Numbered from the stretch's first letter, positions 7,957 to 16,993 are shown. The stretch: 56,757 nucleotides of DNA from JACQFZ01 sp045810625 (GCA_045810625.1 JBJMVQ010000014.1:1-56757); one strand, 5' to 3'. Numbers and translations are program-made. The notes: generated by a model from the letters alone, not told the origin.

Positions 7957-8997
7957 ATGTCAGAGACGATTGAATCCGTACAGCAGCAGCTCGCGCAGCT
8001 CGTTGGGGAGGCCGACGCAGAAGCCGGCCGCGCGACCGATGTCGTCGCGATCGAGGAGCTGCGTGTGCGCTATCTCGGTAAGAAAGGGTTGATTACCGAG
8101 CAGCTCAAGCAGCTCGGCACGCTGCCGCCGGAAATGCGCCCGCATGTCGGCAAGTGGGTGAACGAAGCGAAAGAGCGCGTCACCGAACGTCTGCGCGAGC
8201 GAAAGAGCGAGCTGGAAGCCGCCGCGCAGGACGCGAAGCTCGCGCGCGAGCGGATCGACGTCACGCTCCCGGGTCGCGGTATCAGTACCGGCGGTGTGCA
8301 TCCGATCATGCGTACGCTCGAACGGCTGGAACGCATCTTCCTCGGCATGGGCTTCGCCATGGCCGACGGCCCCGAGGTCGAAGACGATTACCACAACTTC
8401 GAAGCGCTCAACATCCCGGCGAATCATCCGGCGCGCGCGATGCACGATACGTTTTATTTCGATGCGCACCGGCTCTTGCGTACCCACACGTCCCCCGTCC
8501 AGGTGCGCTACATGGAAAGCCATCAACCGCCGCTTCGGATCATCTCGGCCGGGCGCGTGTACCGTTGCGACTCCGACGTGACGCACACGCCGATGTTTCA
8601 TCAGGTCGAGGGGCTGCTCGTCGATGAAGGCATTTCCTTCGCTCATTTGAAAGGCGTGCTCACCGAGTTTCTGAACCGCTTCTTCGAGCGCGAGCTCGCG
8701 GTGCGGTTCCGCCCGTCGTACTTTCCATTCACGGAGCCCTCGGCCGAGGTCGATATCGGTTGCGTGATCTGCGGCGCCAAGGGCTGCCGTGTGTGCAAAG
8801 GCACCGGATGGCTCGAGATACTCGGGTCCGGGATGGTGCATCCCCAAGTGTTGCGTTACGGGAAGATCGACCCGGAGCGTTTTACGGGATTCGCGTTCGG
8901 GCTCGGCGTCGAGCGTATCGCCATGCTGCGCTACGCCGTGAACGATCTGCGCCTCTTTTACGAAAACGACCTGCGCTTTTTGCAGCAGTTCAAATAA
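7957..8997 (+). CDS. pheS: Phenylalanine--tRNA ligase alpha subunit
   Basis: 346 residues. It is the catalytic subunit of the alpha2-beta2 enzyme. The N-terminal coiled-coil arm (about 1-90) is followed by the class II core: motif 1 around HPIMRTLERLERIFLGMGF, motif 2 with RVYRCDSDVTHTPMFHQVEG, and motif 3 GFAFGLGVERIAMLRY. A CVICGAKGCRVCKGTGWLEI segment holds the cysteine-rich insertion common in this family. ATG 7957 lies 15 bases past the terminator T-run. pheT follows 15 bases downstream, so the two subunits are co-expressed. Confidence 0.98.
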   Translation: MSETIESVQQQLAQLVGEADAEAGRATDVVAIEELRVRYLGKKGLITEQLKQLGTLPPEMRPHVGKWVNEAKERVTERLRERKSELEAAAQDAKLARERIDVTLPGRGISTGGVHPIMRTLERLERIFLGMGFAMADGPEVEDDYHNFEALNIPANHPARAMHDTFYFDAHRLLRTHTSPVQVRYMESHQPPLRIISAGRVYRCDSDVTHTPMFHQVEGLLVDEGISFAHLKGVLTEFLNRFFERELAVRFRPSYFPFTEPSAEVDIGCVICGAKGCRVCKGTGWLEILGSGMVHPQVLRYGKIDPERFTGFAFGLGVERIAMLRYAVNDLRLFYENDLRFLQQFK

Positions 8998-9012
8998 TAC
9001 GGTCCTGATGCC

Positions 9013-11382
9013 ATGAAGCTGAATTATTGCTGGCTGCGTGAATGGGTTACCCCGCGAATGGAAGCGCGTGCGCTCGCCGATCGCCTGACGCTCGCCGGCC
9101 TCGAAGTCGGCGCGATCGAGCCGGCGGGGCCGGCACTCGATCAAGTCGTGGTCGGGAAAGTGCGCGCCGTGTCGCCGCATCCCAACGCGGAAAAGCTTAC
9201 GGTATGCGACGTCGAGACCGGACGCGGACAGCTCGCGCGCGTCGTTTGCGGCGCGCCGAATGTCCGCAAAGGAATGAAAGCGCCGCTCGCGTTGCCCGGC
9301 GCCGTGCTGCCGGGCGAGCGCCGCATCGCCGCGGCTGCAATCCAAGGCGTGGAATCGGCAGGGATGCTCTGCTCGGCGGCCGAGCTGGGTTTGGGCGACG
9401 ACGCCGGCGGACTGTTGGTGCTCGACGAGTCGGCACGCGTCGGCGCGCCGCTCGCGGACGCGCTACAGCTCGACGATCTCGTGCTCGAAATCGATCTCAC
9501 ACCGAACCGCGGCGACTGCTTGAGCGTCGCCGGTATCGCGCGCGAAGTCGCCGCCCTCACGGGTGCCCGGCTCAACCCGCCGCCAAAGCGCCGAATTCCG
9601 GTACGCGCGCGTCAGCGCGTGCCGGTGAAGCTCATCGCGAAGAAGGAGTGCCCGCGCTATGCCGGTCGGGTGGTCCGAAATCTCGATCCGGGCGCCACGA
9701 CGCCTTCGTGGATGCGCGAGCGCTTGCGCCGTGCCGGTGTGCGCAGCCTCTATCCGATTGTCGACGTCACCAATTACGTAATGCTCGAGCTGGGCCAGCC
9801 GATGCACGCGTTCGATCTGAACAAGCTGCGCGGAGCGATACGCATCCGCACGGCCGGCGAGAGCGAAGCGCTGACATTACTCGACGGCAGGAATCTGACT
9901 GCGCCGGCTGGCAGTTTGGTCATTGCCGACGACCGCGGACCGATCGCGCTGGCGGGGATCATGGGTGGCGAATCCACCGCCGTGGACGCGAATACCAACG
10001 CAGTCTTCTTCGAGAGCGCGTTCTTCGAACCTGAAATCGTCGCGCGGTACGGGCGCGCGCTCGGCATTCAGACGGAATCGTCACAGCGTTTCGAACGCGG
10101 CGTCGATCCGGATCTTCAGGTCCGCGCGCTCGAACGTGCTACCGAGCTTCTTCTCGCGATCGCTGGTGGAGAAGCGGGGCCGATTAGCGAGGCGAGGGGT
10201 AGGCGCGAGGTGGTGAAGCCGATTGTGCTCCGTGAAGCACGTCTCGCGACCGTCACCGGTGTTGCGGTTCCCCGCAAGGACGTCGAGGCCGTGCTGACTC
10301 GTCTCGGTATGCACTCGCGTCGGACAGCGGGGGGCTGGCGTGTGACGCCGCCGTCCTACCGTTTCGATGTCCGTATCGAGGAAGACCTGATCGAGGAGGT
10401 GGCGCGGGTGACGGGCTATGCCAGCATTGCGGCGCAGTTGCCGGCCATGCCGATCAAGGCGCCGGAAGTCCCGGAAGCGCGTATCAGCGCCGAGCGGGTG
10501 CGTGCGTTTCTCGTCGACCGCGATTACCAGGAGGTCATTACCTACAGCTTCGTCGACCCGGATTTGCAGCGTCTCATCGACCCTGCCCATACGGGTTTGG
10601 TTCTCGCGAACCCAATTAGCGCTGACATGGCGGTCATGCGTACGACGCTCTGGACCGGCTTATTGCAGACGCTGCGTTATAACCGGAATCGCCAGCAGGC
10701 CAGAATCCGGATCATCGAGCTTGGCCGGCGTTTCCATGCAGGGGTGGATGAGCCGATTGAAGAGCCGGTGCTGGCGGGCATCGCCAGCGGACCGATCGTG
10801 GACAAGCAGTGGGGAATGCCGGATCGCGAGGTGGACTTCTACGACGTCAAGGGTGATATCGAAGGCCTCTTCGCGCTAACCGGGCAGGGCGAACGGTTCC
10901 GCTTTGCGCCGGCGGCCCATCCCGCTCTGCACCCTGGCCAGAGTGCTGCTATATATTGCGGGGAGGAACATGTCGGTTGGTTAGGGACTCTGCATCCCGC
11001 GCTGCAAGCGCGACTCGAGGTCGGCAGCGCGATTCTCTTTGAAATCACGCTCGCCGCCCTGGCTCAGCGACGCGTGCCGGCCTTTACCGAGATTTCCCGC
11101 TTCCCGGCCATCCGCCGCGACCTCGCGGTCGTCGTTCCAGAAGAAACTGCGGCGGCACAGGTGGTGGGTTTCATACGATCAGTGGCCGGCGATTTGCTAG
11201 TGAATCTTCAGCTGTTCGACGTATATCGCGGCGAAAGCATTGATTCGGGAAGAAAAAGTCTCGCTTTGGGCTTGACCTTGCAGCATTCTTCGCGCACGCT
11301 TAGAGAAGCGGAGGTAGACGCACTAATGGCGCAGATAATTGCTAGCCTCAAGGACGAAATGGGAGCGGAGCTGCGGAGCTAG
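9013..11382 (+). CDS. pheT: Phenylalanine--tRNA ligase beta subunit
   Basis: 789 residues, full length. The beta subunit carries tRNA binding and editing of tyrosyl-tRNA-Phe. Visible parts are the N-terminal tRNA-binding OB domain (about 40-150; VVGKVRAVSPHPNAEKLTVC), the B3/B4 editing domain (about 210-380), the B5 domain (about 400-470), the catalytic-like B6/B7 core, and the C-terminal FDX-ACB domain (about 695-789; FTEISRFPAIRRDLAVVV). ATG 9013 starts the standard MKLNYCWLREWV. ihfA follows 36 bases later, as in many gammaproteobacteria. Confidence 0.98.
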   Translation: MKLNYCWLREWVTPRMEARALADRLTLAGLEVGAIEPAGPALDQVVVGKVRAVSPHPNAEKLTVCDVETGRGQLARVVCGAPNVRKGMKAPLALPGAVLPGERRIAAAAIQGVESAGMLCSAAELGLGDDAGGLLVLDESARVGAPLADALQLDDLVLEIDLTPNRGDCLSVAGIAREVAALTGARLNPPPKRRIPVRARQRVPVKLIAKKECPRYAGRVVRNLDPGATTPSWMRERLRRAGVRSLYPIVDVTNYVMLELGQPMHAFDLNKLRGAIRIRTAGESEALTLLDGRNLTAPAGSLVIADDRGPIALAGIMGGESTAVDANTNAVFFESAFFEPEIVARYGRALGIQTESSQRFERGVDPDLQVRALERATELLLAIAGGEAGPISEARGRREVVKPIVLREARLATVTGVAVPRKDVEAVLTRLGMHSRRTAGGWRVTPPSYRFDVRIEEDLIEEVARVTGYASIAAQLPAMPIKAPEVPEARISAERVRAFLVDRDYQEVITYSFVDPDLQRLIDPAHTGLVLANPISADMAVMRTTLWTGLLQTLRYNRNRQQARIRIIELGRRFHAGVDEPIEEPVLAGIASGPIVDKQWGMPDREVDFYDVKGDIEGLFALTGQGERFRFAPAAHPALHPGQSAAIYCGEEHVGWLGTLHPALQARLEVGSAILFEITLAALAQRRVPAFTEISRFPAIRRDLAVVVPEETAAAQVVGFIRSVAGDLLVNLQLFDVYRGESIDSGRKSLALGLTLQHSSRTLREAEVDALMAQIIASLKDEMGAELRS

Positions 11383-11418
11383 GCGTCTTAATAACAACCA
11401 CCGAACGAGTGACTCAAT

Positions 11419-11769
11419 ATGGCGCTAACCAAAGCGGATCTTGCCGAGAGTCTTTTCAATGAGCTCGGGCTGAACAAGCGGGAGGCGAAGGAGTTCGTCG
11501 AGCTCTTTTTCGAGAAGATTCGGGCCGCCCTGGTGAACGGGGAGCAGGTAAAGCTGTCTGGTTTCGGTAATTTTGGGCTGCGCCACAAGAATCCTCGTCC
11601 CGGACGGAATCCCAAGACAGGCCAGGAAATTCCGATCACCGCGCGCCGGGTGGTGACGTTCCGGGCGAGCCACAAGCTGAAAGAGCGGGTCGAGCGCAAT
11701 GCCCGGCTCAATGCTGACCGAATTGCTACAGCCGATAAGACCAACAATCAGGCTGAAGTGAATGCTTGA
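11419..11769 (+). CDS. ihfA: Integration host factor alpha subunit
   Basis: 116 residues, a few longer than E. coli IhfA through a C-terminal tail. IHF is a heterodimeric DNA-bending protein that shapes promoters, origins and recombination sites. The family start MALTKADLAESLFNELGLNK, the body, and the DNA-inserting beta-arm with its proline (RPGRNPKTGQEIPITARRVV) are intact. It follows pheT, as in E. coli, and its last codons overlap the MerR-type gene by 8 bases, which suggests translational coupling. The beta subunit gene is not in this window. Confidence 0.96.
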   Translation: MALTKADLAESLFNELGLNKREAKEFVELFFEKIRAALVNGEQVKLSGFGNFGLRHKNPRPGRNPKTGQEIPITARRVVTFRASHKLKERVERNARLNADRIATADKTNNQAEVNA

Positions 11770-12121
11770 CCCGGCCGATAACCTCGAGCTTCCTCCTATA
11801 CCCAGTAAACGCTACTTCACGATCGGTGAAGTGAGCGAGTTGTGCGCCGTGAAGCCGCACGTGCTTCGGTACTGGGAGCAGGAGTTTCCGCAACTGAAGC
11901 CCGTGAAACGGCGTGGTAATCGCCGGTACTATCAGCGCCACGACGTAGTGTTGATCCGACAAATCCGCTCGCTGCTCTACGTCGAAGGGTTCACCATCAG
12001 CGGCGCCCGCAACAAATTGGCTCTCGATGACCCAGCGCCGGGCGATGCCAATCGCGCAAAGGTGATTCAGGAGCTGATTGGCGAGCTCGAATCGGTCTTG
12101 CAAATGCTCGACGAGCGCTAA
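11762..12121 (+). CDS. MerR-family transcriptional regulator
   Basis: 119 residues. The N-terminal winged helix-turn-helix reads YFTIGEVSELCAVKPHVLRY, then WEQEFPQLKPVKRRGNRRYY, characteristic of the MerR subgroup found next to ihfA in many beta- and gammaproteobacteria. The C-terminal part is a short helix likely used for dimerisation; there are no cysteines arranged as a metal site. The start overlaps ihfA by 8 bases. Its target is unknown to me. Conservation of the ihfA neighbourhood suggests a general role. Confidence 0.93.
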   Translation: MLDPADNLELPPIPSKRYFTIGEVSELCAVKPHVLRYWEQEFPQLKPVKRRGNRRYYQRHDVVLIRQIRSLLYVEGFTISGARNKLALDDPAPGDANRAKVIQELIGELESVLQMLDER

Positions 12122-12188
12122 GGGCGACCGAACGCAGAACCCGGTTCCTCCTGTTTGTTCGTTCAGCCGGTTCCTTTGTTACCAATCT

Positions 12189-12217
12189 TTGTCACGCGCG
12201 CGCCTCTCGCGTATCAT
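12189..12217 (+). promoter_or_regulatory. Sigma-70 promoter of tRNA-Pro
   Basis: TTGTCA (12189-12194), a 17-base spacer, and TATCAT (12212-12217) form a near-consensus promoter 49 bases before the tRNA. Confidence 0.65.
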
Positions 12218-12266
12218 GCCAGCTCTTTCTGAGGCCTTATTTCTCTCCTGAAGGCCGCAATCCGAA

Positions 12267-12344
<78 letters not shown>

Positions 12345-12423
12345 TCGTGCAAGCCGTCCGTGGCGAGGTTTTTCTGACTTCGATCAACCCCGGCCCGGAC
12401 CTCCGTGTCCGGGCGCTCAGCGG

Positions 12424-12450
12424 CGCGAATGCACGTTAAGTGCATTCGCG
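12424..12450. repeat. Hairpin with 11-bp stem and TTAA loop
   Basis: CGCGAATGCAC and GTGCATTCGCG pair perfectly around the loop GTTAA. It has the same architecture as the hairpins at 12697 and 42533. Confidence 0.6.
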
Positions 12451-12465
12451 AAAACCCCGCTTCGC

Positions 12466-12482
12466 CCTCTCGCCCCGACCAA
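12466..12482 (+). repeat. 17-base direct repeat, copy 2
   Basis: Exact copy of 12328-12344, 138 bases downstream. The segment between holds a hairpin but no gene. Confidence 0.75.
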
Positions 12483-12639
12483 ACATTTCCTTTGTTGAAC
12501 TTAGTGCTTCCCTCCCGTAGTGGCGGGTGGTATTTGTTGCGCCCTTCGGGCGCGCTTAGTCGAGTGTAATAAATCGTACTTGCGGTTCCCGAACCGCGGT
12601 CGGGTGACTTTTCTTTGGCGAGACAAAAGAAAGTCACTT

Positions 12640-12800
12640 GCCGTGCTGTACAGGGACGTACGAATTTCGCGAGAACGCAGGGTGAGCCGGGGCAGTCGCG
12701 AACACATTTAACATGTGTTCGCGCCGGCGAACGGGCGAGGCAGGAGCCGAGCCCTGGCTTTCGAGCGAAGCAGGAAGCGAAGCGATGAAAGCGCGGAGCG
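12640..12800 (+). repeat. Dispersed repeat, copy A
   Basis: About 130 bases from AGGGTGAGCCGGGGCAGTCG through the GATGAAAG stretch match 42514-42640 closely. It contains an 11-bp hairpin at 12697-12723 (CGCGAACACAT, loop TTAAC, ATGTGTTCGCG). The remainder of the gap between tRNA-Pro and surE shows another inverted pair (GTGACTTTTCTTT and AAAGAAAGTCAC, about 12604-12638) and no gene. Confidence 0.7.
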
Positions 12801-12941
12801 ATGGTCAACCACCCACAAGTTAAATTTATTAACTCGACAACCGCGCGACAGTGCGTCGATTAAAGTGCTGTCAGCAACCTTAAGCACCCAGCGATGGAGC
12901 CACAATAAAACTTCTCGGCCAAAATAAGCGATAATTCCCCC

Positions 12942-13688
12942 ATGCGTATTCTCGTCAGCAACGACGACGGCTACCTCGCCCCTGGTCTCGCGTGTCTCGC
13001 CCGCGTGTTGGCCGAATTCGCCGAAGTCGAAGTCGTCGCGCCCGATCGCGACCGCAGCGGTGCGAGCAATTCGTTGACGCTCGACCGGCCGCTGCGCGCA
13101 CGTCGCGGGGAAAACGGCTTCTTATGCGTGGACGGAACGCCCACCGACTGCGTGCACCTGGCGATTACGGGGTTGATGGAGCGCCAGCCGGACATGGTGA
13201 TCTCCGGGATCAACCGCGGCTCGAATCTCGGCGACGACGTTCTTTATTCCGGCACCGTTGCCGCGGCTGTCGAAGGGCGTTTCCTCGGAGCGCCTGCGAT
13301 TGCCGTTTCGCTCGTCGGTTTCAACGGTCGTCATTTCGAAACCGCGGCCAAGATCGCGGTACGTCTGGTGAATCAGCTGAAGCGCGATCCGCTGCCCGCC
13401 GATACCATACTCAACGTGAACGTTCCCGACCTGCCGTTCGAAGAGCTGACGGGTATCGAGGCGACGCGTCTCGGCAACCGCCATCGGGCGGAAGGCATAC
13501 AGCGCGCGGCCGACCCGTACGGCAATCCGGTTTACTGGATCGGCCGCGCGGGTCCGGAAGCGGATGCGGGACCGGGCACCGATTTCGACGCCATTCGGCG
13601 TAACGCGGTGGCGATCACCCCTTTGCAGGTCGACATGACTCGCTATACTGCCCTCGATCAGGTCGCAACCTGGCTTAAGAAGCTATAA
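12942..13688 (+). CDS. surE: 5'/3'-nucleotidase SurE
   Basis: 248 residues. SurE is a metal-dependent nucleoside monophosphatase linked to stationary-phase survival. The N-terminal metal site is MRILVSNDDGYLAPG with Asp8 and Asp9, the DRSGASNSLTL loop supplies a further ligand, and GTPTDCVHLA and SGINRGSNLGDDVLYSGTVA complete the active site. The length is normal. It starts the conserved surE-pcm-nlpD-rpoS cluster, with pcm 8 bases downstream. No strong promoter was identified in the repeat-rich upstream gap. Confidence 0.97.
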   Translation: MRILVSNDDGYLAPGLACLARVLAEFAEVEVVAPDRDRSGASNSLTLDRPLRARRGENGFLCVDGTPTDCVHLAITGLMERQPDMVISGINRGSNLGDDVLYSGTVAAAVEGRFLGAPAIAVSLVGFNGRHFETAAKIAVRLVNQLKRDPLPADTILNVNVPDLPFEELTGIEATRLGNRHRAEGIQRAADPYGNPVYWIGRAGPEADAGPGTDFDAIRRNAVAITPLQVDMTRYTALDQVATWLKKL

Positions 13689-13696
13689 CACGCATC

Positions 13697-14356
13697 GTGC
13701 GCCCGGATGTCAAAGGCATCGGTATGACGTCGCTGCGGACGCGCGAGCGGCTCATCCAGCGACTGCGCGCCGACGGCATACGGGACCAGCAGGTCCTCGA
13801 TGCCATCCGCGTCGTTCCGCGACATCTGTTGATCGATGAAGCGCTCGCGAGTCGCGCCTACGAAAACACCGCGCTGCCGATCGGCTACGGTCAGACCATC
13901 TCCCAGCCCTACATCGTCGCGCGGATGACCGAAGCCCTGCGGGCCGGCCGCGAGCTGACGAAGGTACTCGAGATCGGCACCGGCTCGGGTTACCAAACCG
14001 CAGTGCTCGCCCGGCTGGCGAAGCAGGTCTACACCATTGAGCGGCTGGAGCCGCTGCAAAAGATCACGCGCGGGCGCCTGGTGCGCCTCGGCATTCGCAA
14101 CGTGCAATACAAGCTCGGCGACGGCAGTCGCGGTTGGCCCGAGCATGCGCCGTACGACGGAATCATCGTCACCGCCGCCGCCGCGACGCTTCCGGAGACT
14201 TTGCTCGAACAACTAGCGGTCGGCGCGCGGTTGATCATTCCCGTTGGCCCCGACAACGCGCAAGAGTTGTTGCTGATACAGCGCAACGAGGGCGGATACG
14301 TGCGCGAGCGGCTCGAACGCGTAAGCTTCGTCCCGCTCATCGAGGATCGGGTCTGA
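13697..14356 (+). CDS. pcm: Protein-L-isoaspartate O-methyltransferase
   Basis: 219 residues from GTG 13697; the ATG at 13724 would give MTSLRTRERLIQRL, which fits the family N-terminus better, so the true start may be 27 bases later. The enzyme methylates isoaspartyl residues in aged proteins using S-adenosylmethionine. The SAM-binding motif VLEIGTGSGYQTAVLARL starts near residue 91. The region YDGIIVTAAAATLPE and the C-terminal QELLLIQR complete the fold. It overlaps the proposed nlpD start by 4 bases. Confidence 0.96.
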   Translation: MRPDVKGIGMTSLRTRERLIQRLRADGIRDQQVLDAIRVVPRHLLIDEALASRAYENTALPIGYGQTISQPYIVARMTEALRAGRELTKVLEIGTGSGYQTAVLARLAKQVYTIERLEPLQKITRGRLVRLGIRNVQYKLGDGSRGWPEHAPYDGIIVTAAAATLPETLLEQLAVGARLIIPVGPDNAQELLLIQRNEGGYVRERLERVSFVPLIEDRV

Positions 14357-15306
14357 GCGCCGGTATCGTCGCGTCGCCGCCGCCGTTTCGTCCGATTGCC
14401 GCCGTACTGGCGATTCTTCTGTTTATCCCCGCCGTGAGCGCCTGTGCCGCGCGCACCGTCGCACCTGTTGAAGAGCGCAGCGCGCCGGTACGTCAGCCGG
14501 AAACCGAATATCGGGAAGTCCGCGCGGGCGACACCTTGTACAGTATCGCCTGGGAGTCGGGGCGGGATTACCGTGACCTTGCCGCTTGGAACAACTTGCC
14601 GACGCCTTATGTGATCAAACCCGGTCAGAAGCTGAGGCTGTATCCACCACGCGGTGGCATAAATCACAAGACCAAGACGAACGGCGCTTCGTATCGCATT
14701 GTCGCACGCGGTGAAACAGTGCACGGCATCGCGCACTCGACGGGGGTGCGCGATCAGGATCTGATCGCGTGGAATTCCCTCAAGCCGCCCTATGCGCTGA
14801 CGCCGGGTCAACGACTTCGGCTGACGCCGCCCGAGCAACGGGTGGCGACGCTCAAGCCGCGCGATTCAACGACGAAGACGACGAACACGAGCACGAGCGC
14901 GACCACGACACATCGTGCCGAAGCGGATGATCACGACGCCATCGCGTGGGTCTGGCCGACGGAAGGCGCAGTCGCGGTCCGCTTTGCGCCGAACAATGGC
15001 GCGAAGGGAATCGACATCTCGGGAAGCGCCGGCCAAGCGATACGCGCAGCGGCGGCGGGGAAAGTCGTATACCAAGGCAGTGGACTTCGCGGATACGGGC
15101 AGCTTATTATCATCAAGCATAACGCGGATTTTCTAAGTGCTTACGCGCATTGCGCCGCCATCTACGTGCAAGAAGGGAGCGTGATAAAAGCCGGCCAAAA
15201 AATCGCCGCGATGGGCAGCAGCGGCACCGAACGTACAAAGCTGCACTTCGAAATCCGACGGCGAGGTACACCCGTCGATCCACTAGGATTCCTTCCGAAA
15301 AAGTAA
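14353..15306 (+). CDS. nlpD: NlpD-type LysM/M23 lipoprotein (probable CTG start)
   Basis: 317 residues if begun at CTG 14353. NlpD is an outer-membrane lipoprotein that activates the amidase AmiC at division. The frame has no ATG, GTG or TTG between the pcm stop and the signal peptide. CTG 14353 has GAGGA 6 bases upstream and yields a lipoprotein signal ending in the lipobox VSAC with Cys31. Two LysM domains follow (YREVRAGDTLYSIAWESGRD; YRIVARGETVHGIAHSTGVR), then a Thr/Ser-rich linker and an M23 domain. The M23 metal ligands are degenerate (KGIDISG and LHFEIR), as in amidase activators. A start upstream within pcm is the alternative. rpoS begins 4 bases after the stop. Confidence 0.88.
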   Translation: MSAGIVASPPPFRPIAAVLAILLFIPAVSACAARTVAPVEERSAPVRQPETEYREVRAGDTLYSIAWESGRDYRDLAAWNNLPTPYVIKPGQKLRLYPPRGGINHKTKTNGASYRIVARGETVHGIAHSTGVRDQDLIAWNSLKPPYALTPGQRLRLTPPEQRVATLKPRDSTTKTTNTSTSATTTHRAEADDHDAIAWVWPTEGAVAVRFAPNNGAKGIDISGSAGQAIRAAAAGKVVYQGSGLRGYGQLIIIKHNADFLSAYAHCAAIYVQEGSVIKAGQKIAAMGSSGTERTKLHFEIRRRGTPVDPLGFLPKK

Positions 15307-15309
15307 ACA

Positions 15310-16350
15310 ATGGCACGTAAACCTTCGCAATCGCGCAAGAAGGGCAAGACCTCGCCTGAGGACGACAAGCCGTTGCCGCAAGCGGTAGAGGAGGTGGAGG
15401 AAGAGACTCCTGCCGCAGAAGAGTCCGAAGCCGACGCCGAGGCCGAGGAGGAGCAGCCCGAAGCGGCCGTCGAAACCGCGGAAGCGGAAGAGAGCGAGAC
15501 GAGCCGCGAGGACAGTTACGTCCAGGCCGATGCGACCCGTCTTTATCTCAAGGAAATCGGGTTTTCGCCGCTGTTAACCGCCGAGGAAGAAGTCTATTAC
15601 TCGCGCAAGGCCCAAAGGGGCGACGCCGCCGCGCGCCGACGCATGATCGAAAGCAATCTCCGCCTGGTCGTGAAGATTGCGCGGCGTTACATGAACCGCG
15701 GCCTCGCGCTGCTCGACCTCATCGAGGAGGGCAATCTGGGCCTCATCCGCGCGGTCGAGAAATTCGACCCCGAGCGCGGGTTTCGCTTCTCGACTTATGC
15801 CACATGGTGGATACGCCAGACCATCGAGCGCGGCATCATGAATCAGACGCGCACGATTCGCCTGCCGGTTCACGTGCTGAAAGAGATCAACATCTACCAG
15901 CGTGCGGCCCGCTACCTGTCGCAGAAGCTCGATCACGAGCCGACGCCGGAAGAAGTAGCGCAGCTCCTCGATAAGCCGATCGAGGACGTGAAGGGCATGC
16001 TGGGTCTGAACGAGCGGCTCGCGTCGGTCGACGCGCCGCTCGACGACGACCCGGATCGCTCCCTGCTGGATGCCATCGCCGACGAGCGCACCCTCGATCC
16101 GGAGAAGGCGCAGCAGCGTGAAGACCTTCAGGGGTTGATCGAGTCTTGGTTGAACGAGCTCAACGACAAGCAGCGCGAAGTCGTCGAGCGCCGCTTTGGC
16201 TTGAACGGCCGGGAAATTTCGACGCTCGAAGAAGTCGGAGCCGATATCGGCGTCACACGCGAACGCGTGCGGCAGATTCAGGTCGAGGCGTTGAAGCGCC
16301 TGCGGGTCATCCTCGAACGCGCGGGGTTCTCCGTCGACTCGTTATTTTAG
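15310..16350 (+). CDS. rpoS: RNA polymerase sigma factor RpoS
   Basis: 346 residues. It is the stationary-phase and general stress sigma factor. Region 1.2 onset (DATRLYLKEIGFSPLLTAEE), region 2 (ESNLRLVVKIARRYMNRGLA; GFRFSTYATWWIRQTIERGI), region 3 and region 4 (STLEEVGADIGVTRERVRQI) are complete. Gene order nlpD-rpoS separates it from rpoD and rpoH. The first 65 residues are strikingly acidic, with runs of Glu and Ala, longer than region 1.1 of E. coli RpoS. In E. coli the main rpoS promoter lies inside nlpD; none was identified here. Confidence 0.95.
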   Translation: MARKPSQSRKKGKTSPEDDKPLPQAVEEVEEETPAAEESEADAEAEEEQPEAAVETAEAEESETSREDSYVQADATRLYLKEIGFSPLLTAEEEVYYSRKAQRGDAAARRRMIESNLRLVVKIARRYMNRGLALLDLIEEGNLGLIRAVEKFDPERGFRFSTYATWWIRQTIERGIMNQTRTIRLPVHVLKEINIYQRAARYLSQKLDHEPTPEEVAQLLDKPIEDVKGMLGLNERLASVDAPLDDDPDRSLLDAIADERTLDPEKAQQREDLQGLIESWLNELNDKQREVVERRFGLNGREISTLEEVGADIGVTRERVRQIQVEALKRLRVILERAGFSVDSLF

Positions 16351-16352
16351 AG

Positions 16353-16452
16353 CGCGCGCCGCAGCGCGCTCCGGCTCGCCTCCCTCTCCCACATCAGTGG
16401 GAGAGGGAATGAGGGTGAGGGGAGCGTACGCGCCGCAGCGCGCTCCGGCTCC
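16353..16452. repeat. Direct repeat with embedded hairpin after rpoS
   Basis: GCGCCGCAGCGCGCTCCGGC occurs near 16355 and again near 16430. Between them is a hairpin, CCCTCTCCCA (16382-16391) with TGGGAGAGGG (16398-16407). It could end the rpoS transcript, although no T-run follows. Confidence 0.6.
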
Positions 16453-16574
16453 GATATATGAAACCCCCCTCTCCTGCCTACTGCGGGAGATGAGGGTGAG
16501 GTTGGCAATCTTCGGCACGTGCAGCGTGTGAGAAGAATGAGGGTCAGGGCGACAACGTTCCACCCTCACCCCAA

Positions 16575-16597
16575 CCCTCTCCCTGAAAGGGAGAGGG
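16575..16597. repeat. GC-rich intergenic hairpin
   Basis: CCCTCTCCCT (16575-16584) pairs with AGGGAGAGGG (16588-16597) around GAA. It is the same type as the hairpin at 16382 and lies between the convergent 3' ends of rpoS and the Mth938-like gene. Confidence 0.6.
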
Positions 16598-16618
16598 AGA
16601 TGTTCGAAGAAATCTTAC

Positions 16619-16993
16619 TCACTCTATCGGCAACAACGCCGCGACCACCGTCCGGCCTTCCGCCATTAGTACGTTATAAGTGCGGCAGGCGGCGCCGGTA
16701 TCCATTACTTCGAATCCGATATTCGCCACGACCATTACCCGCGTAAGGGCCGGGGCGGGAAACTGCAGGCGGGCGCCGGTTCCGAGCAGGACAACCTCCG
16801 GGTTAAGGCGGGAGATCGTGTCGAAGTCGGCGGCGGTGAGATCGGCGAAGGCCTGGGGGCGCCAATCGCCGATTATCCGGTCCGGCGTCACGATCAGGCT
16901 GCCCGTGAAAACCTCCTGATTCACGGTGATACGGCCGGCCGTGTAGGAGCGGATGATGTTCCGGCCCGCGCCGCTTTCGAGTTGAATCTTCAT
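16619..16993 (-). CDS. Mth938-like domain protein (DUF498)
   Basis: 124 residues. The pattern matches the small Mth938/Xcc1710 domain family: NIIRSYTAGRITVNQEVF, SLIVTPDRIIGDWRPQAF, and NPEVVLLGTGARLQFPAP, ending in a strand and helix with TYNVLMAEGRTVVAALL. The family is widespread and forms a small alpha/beta fold; no reaction is established. It is transcribed divergently from alaC, with 121 bases between the two starts. Its 3' end faces rpoS across a repeat-rich gap. Confidence 0.88.
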   Translation of the reverse strand: MKIQLESGAGRNIIRSYTAGRITVNQEVFTGSLIVTPDRIIGDWRPQAFADLTAADFDTISRLNPEVVLLGTGARLQFPAPALTRVMVVANIGFEVMDTGAACRTYNVLMAEGRTVVAALLPIE

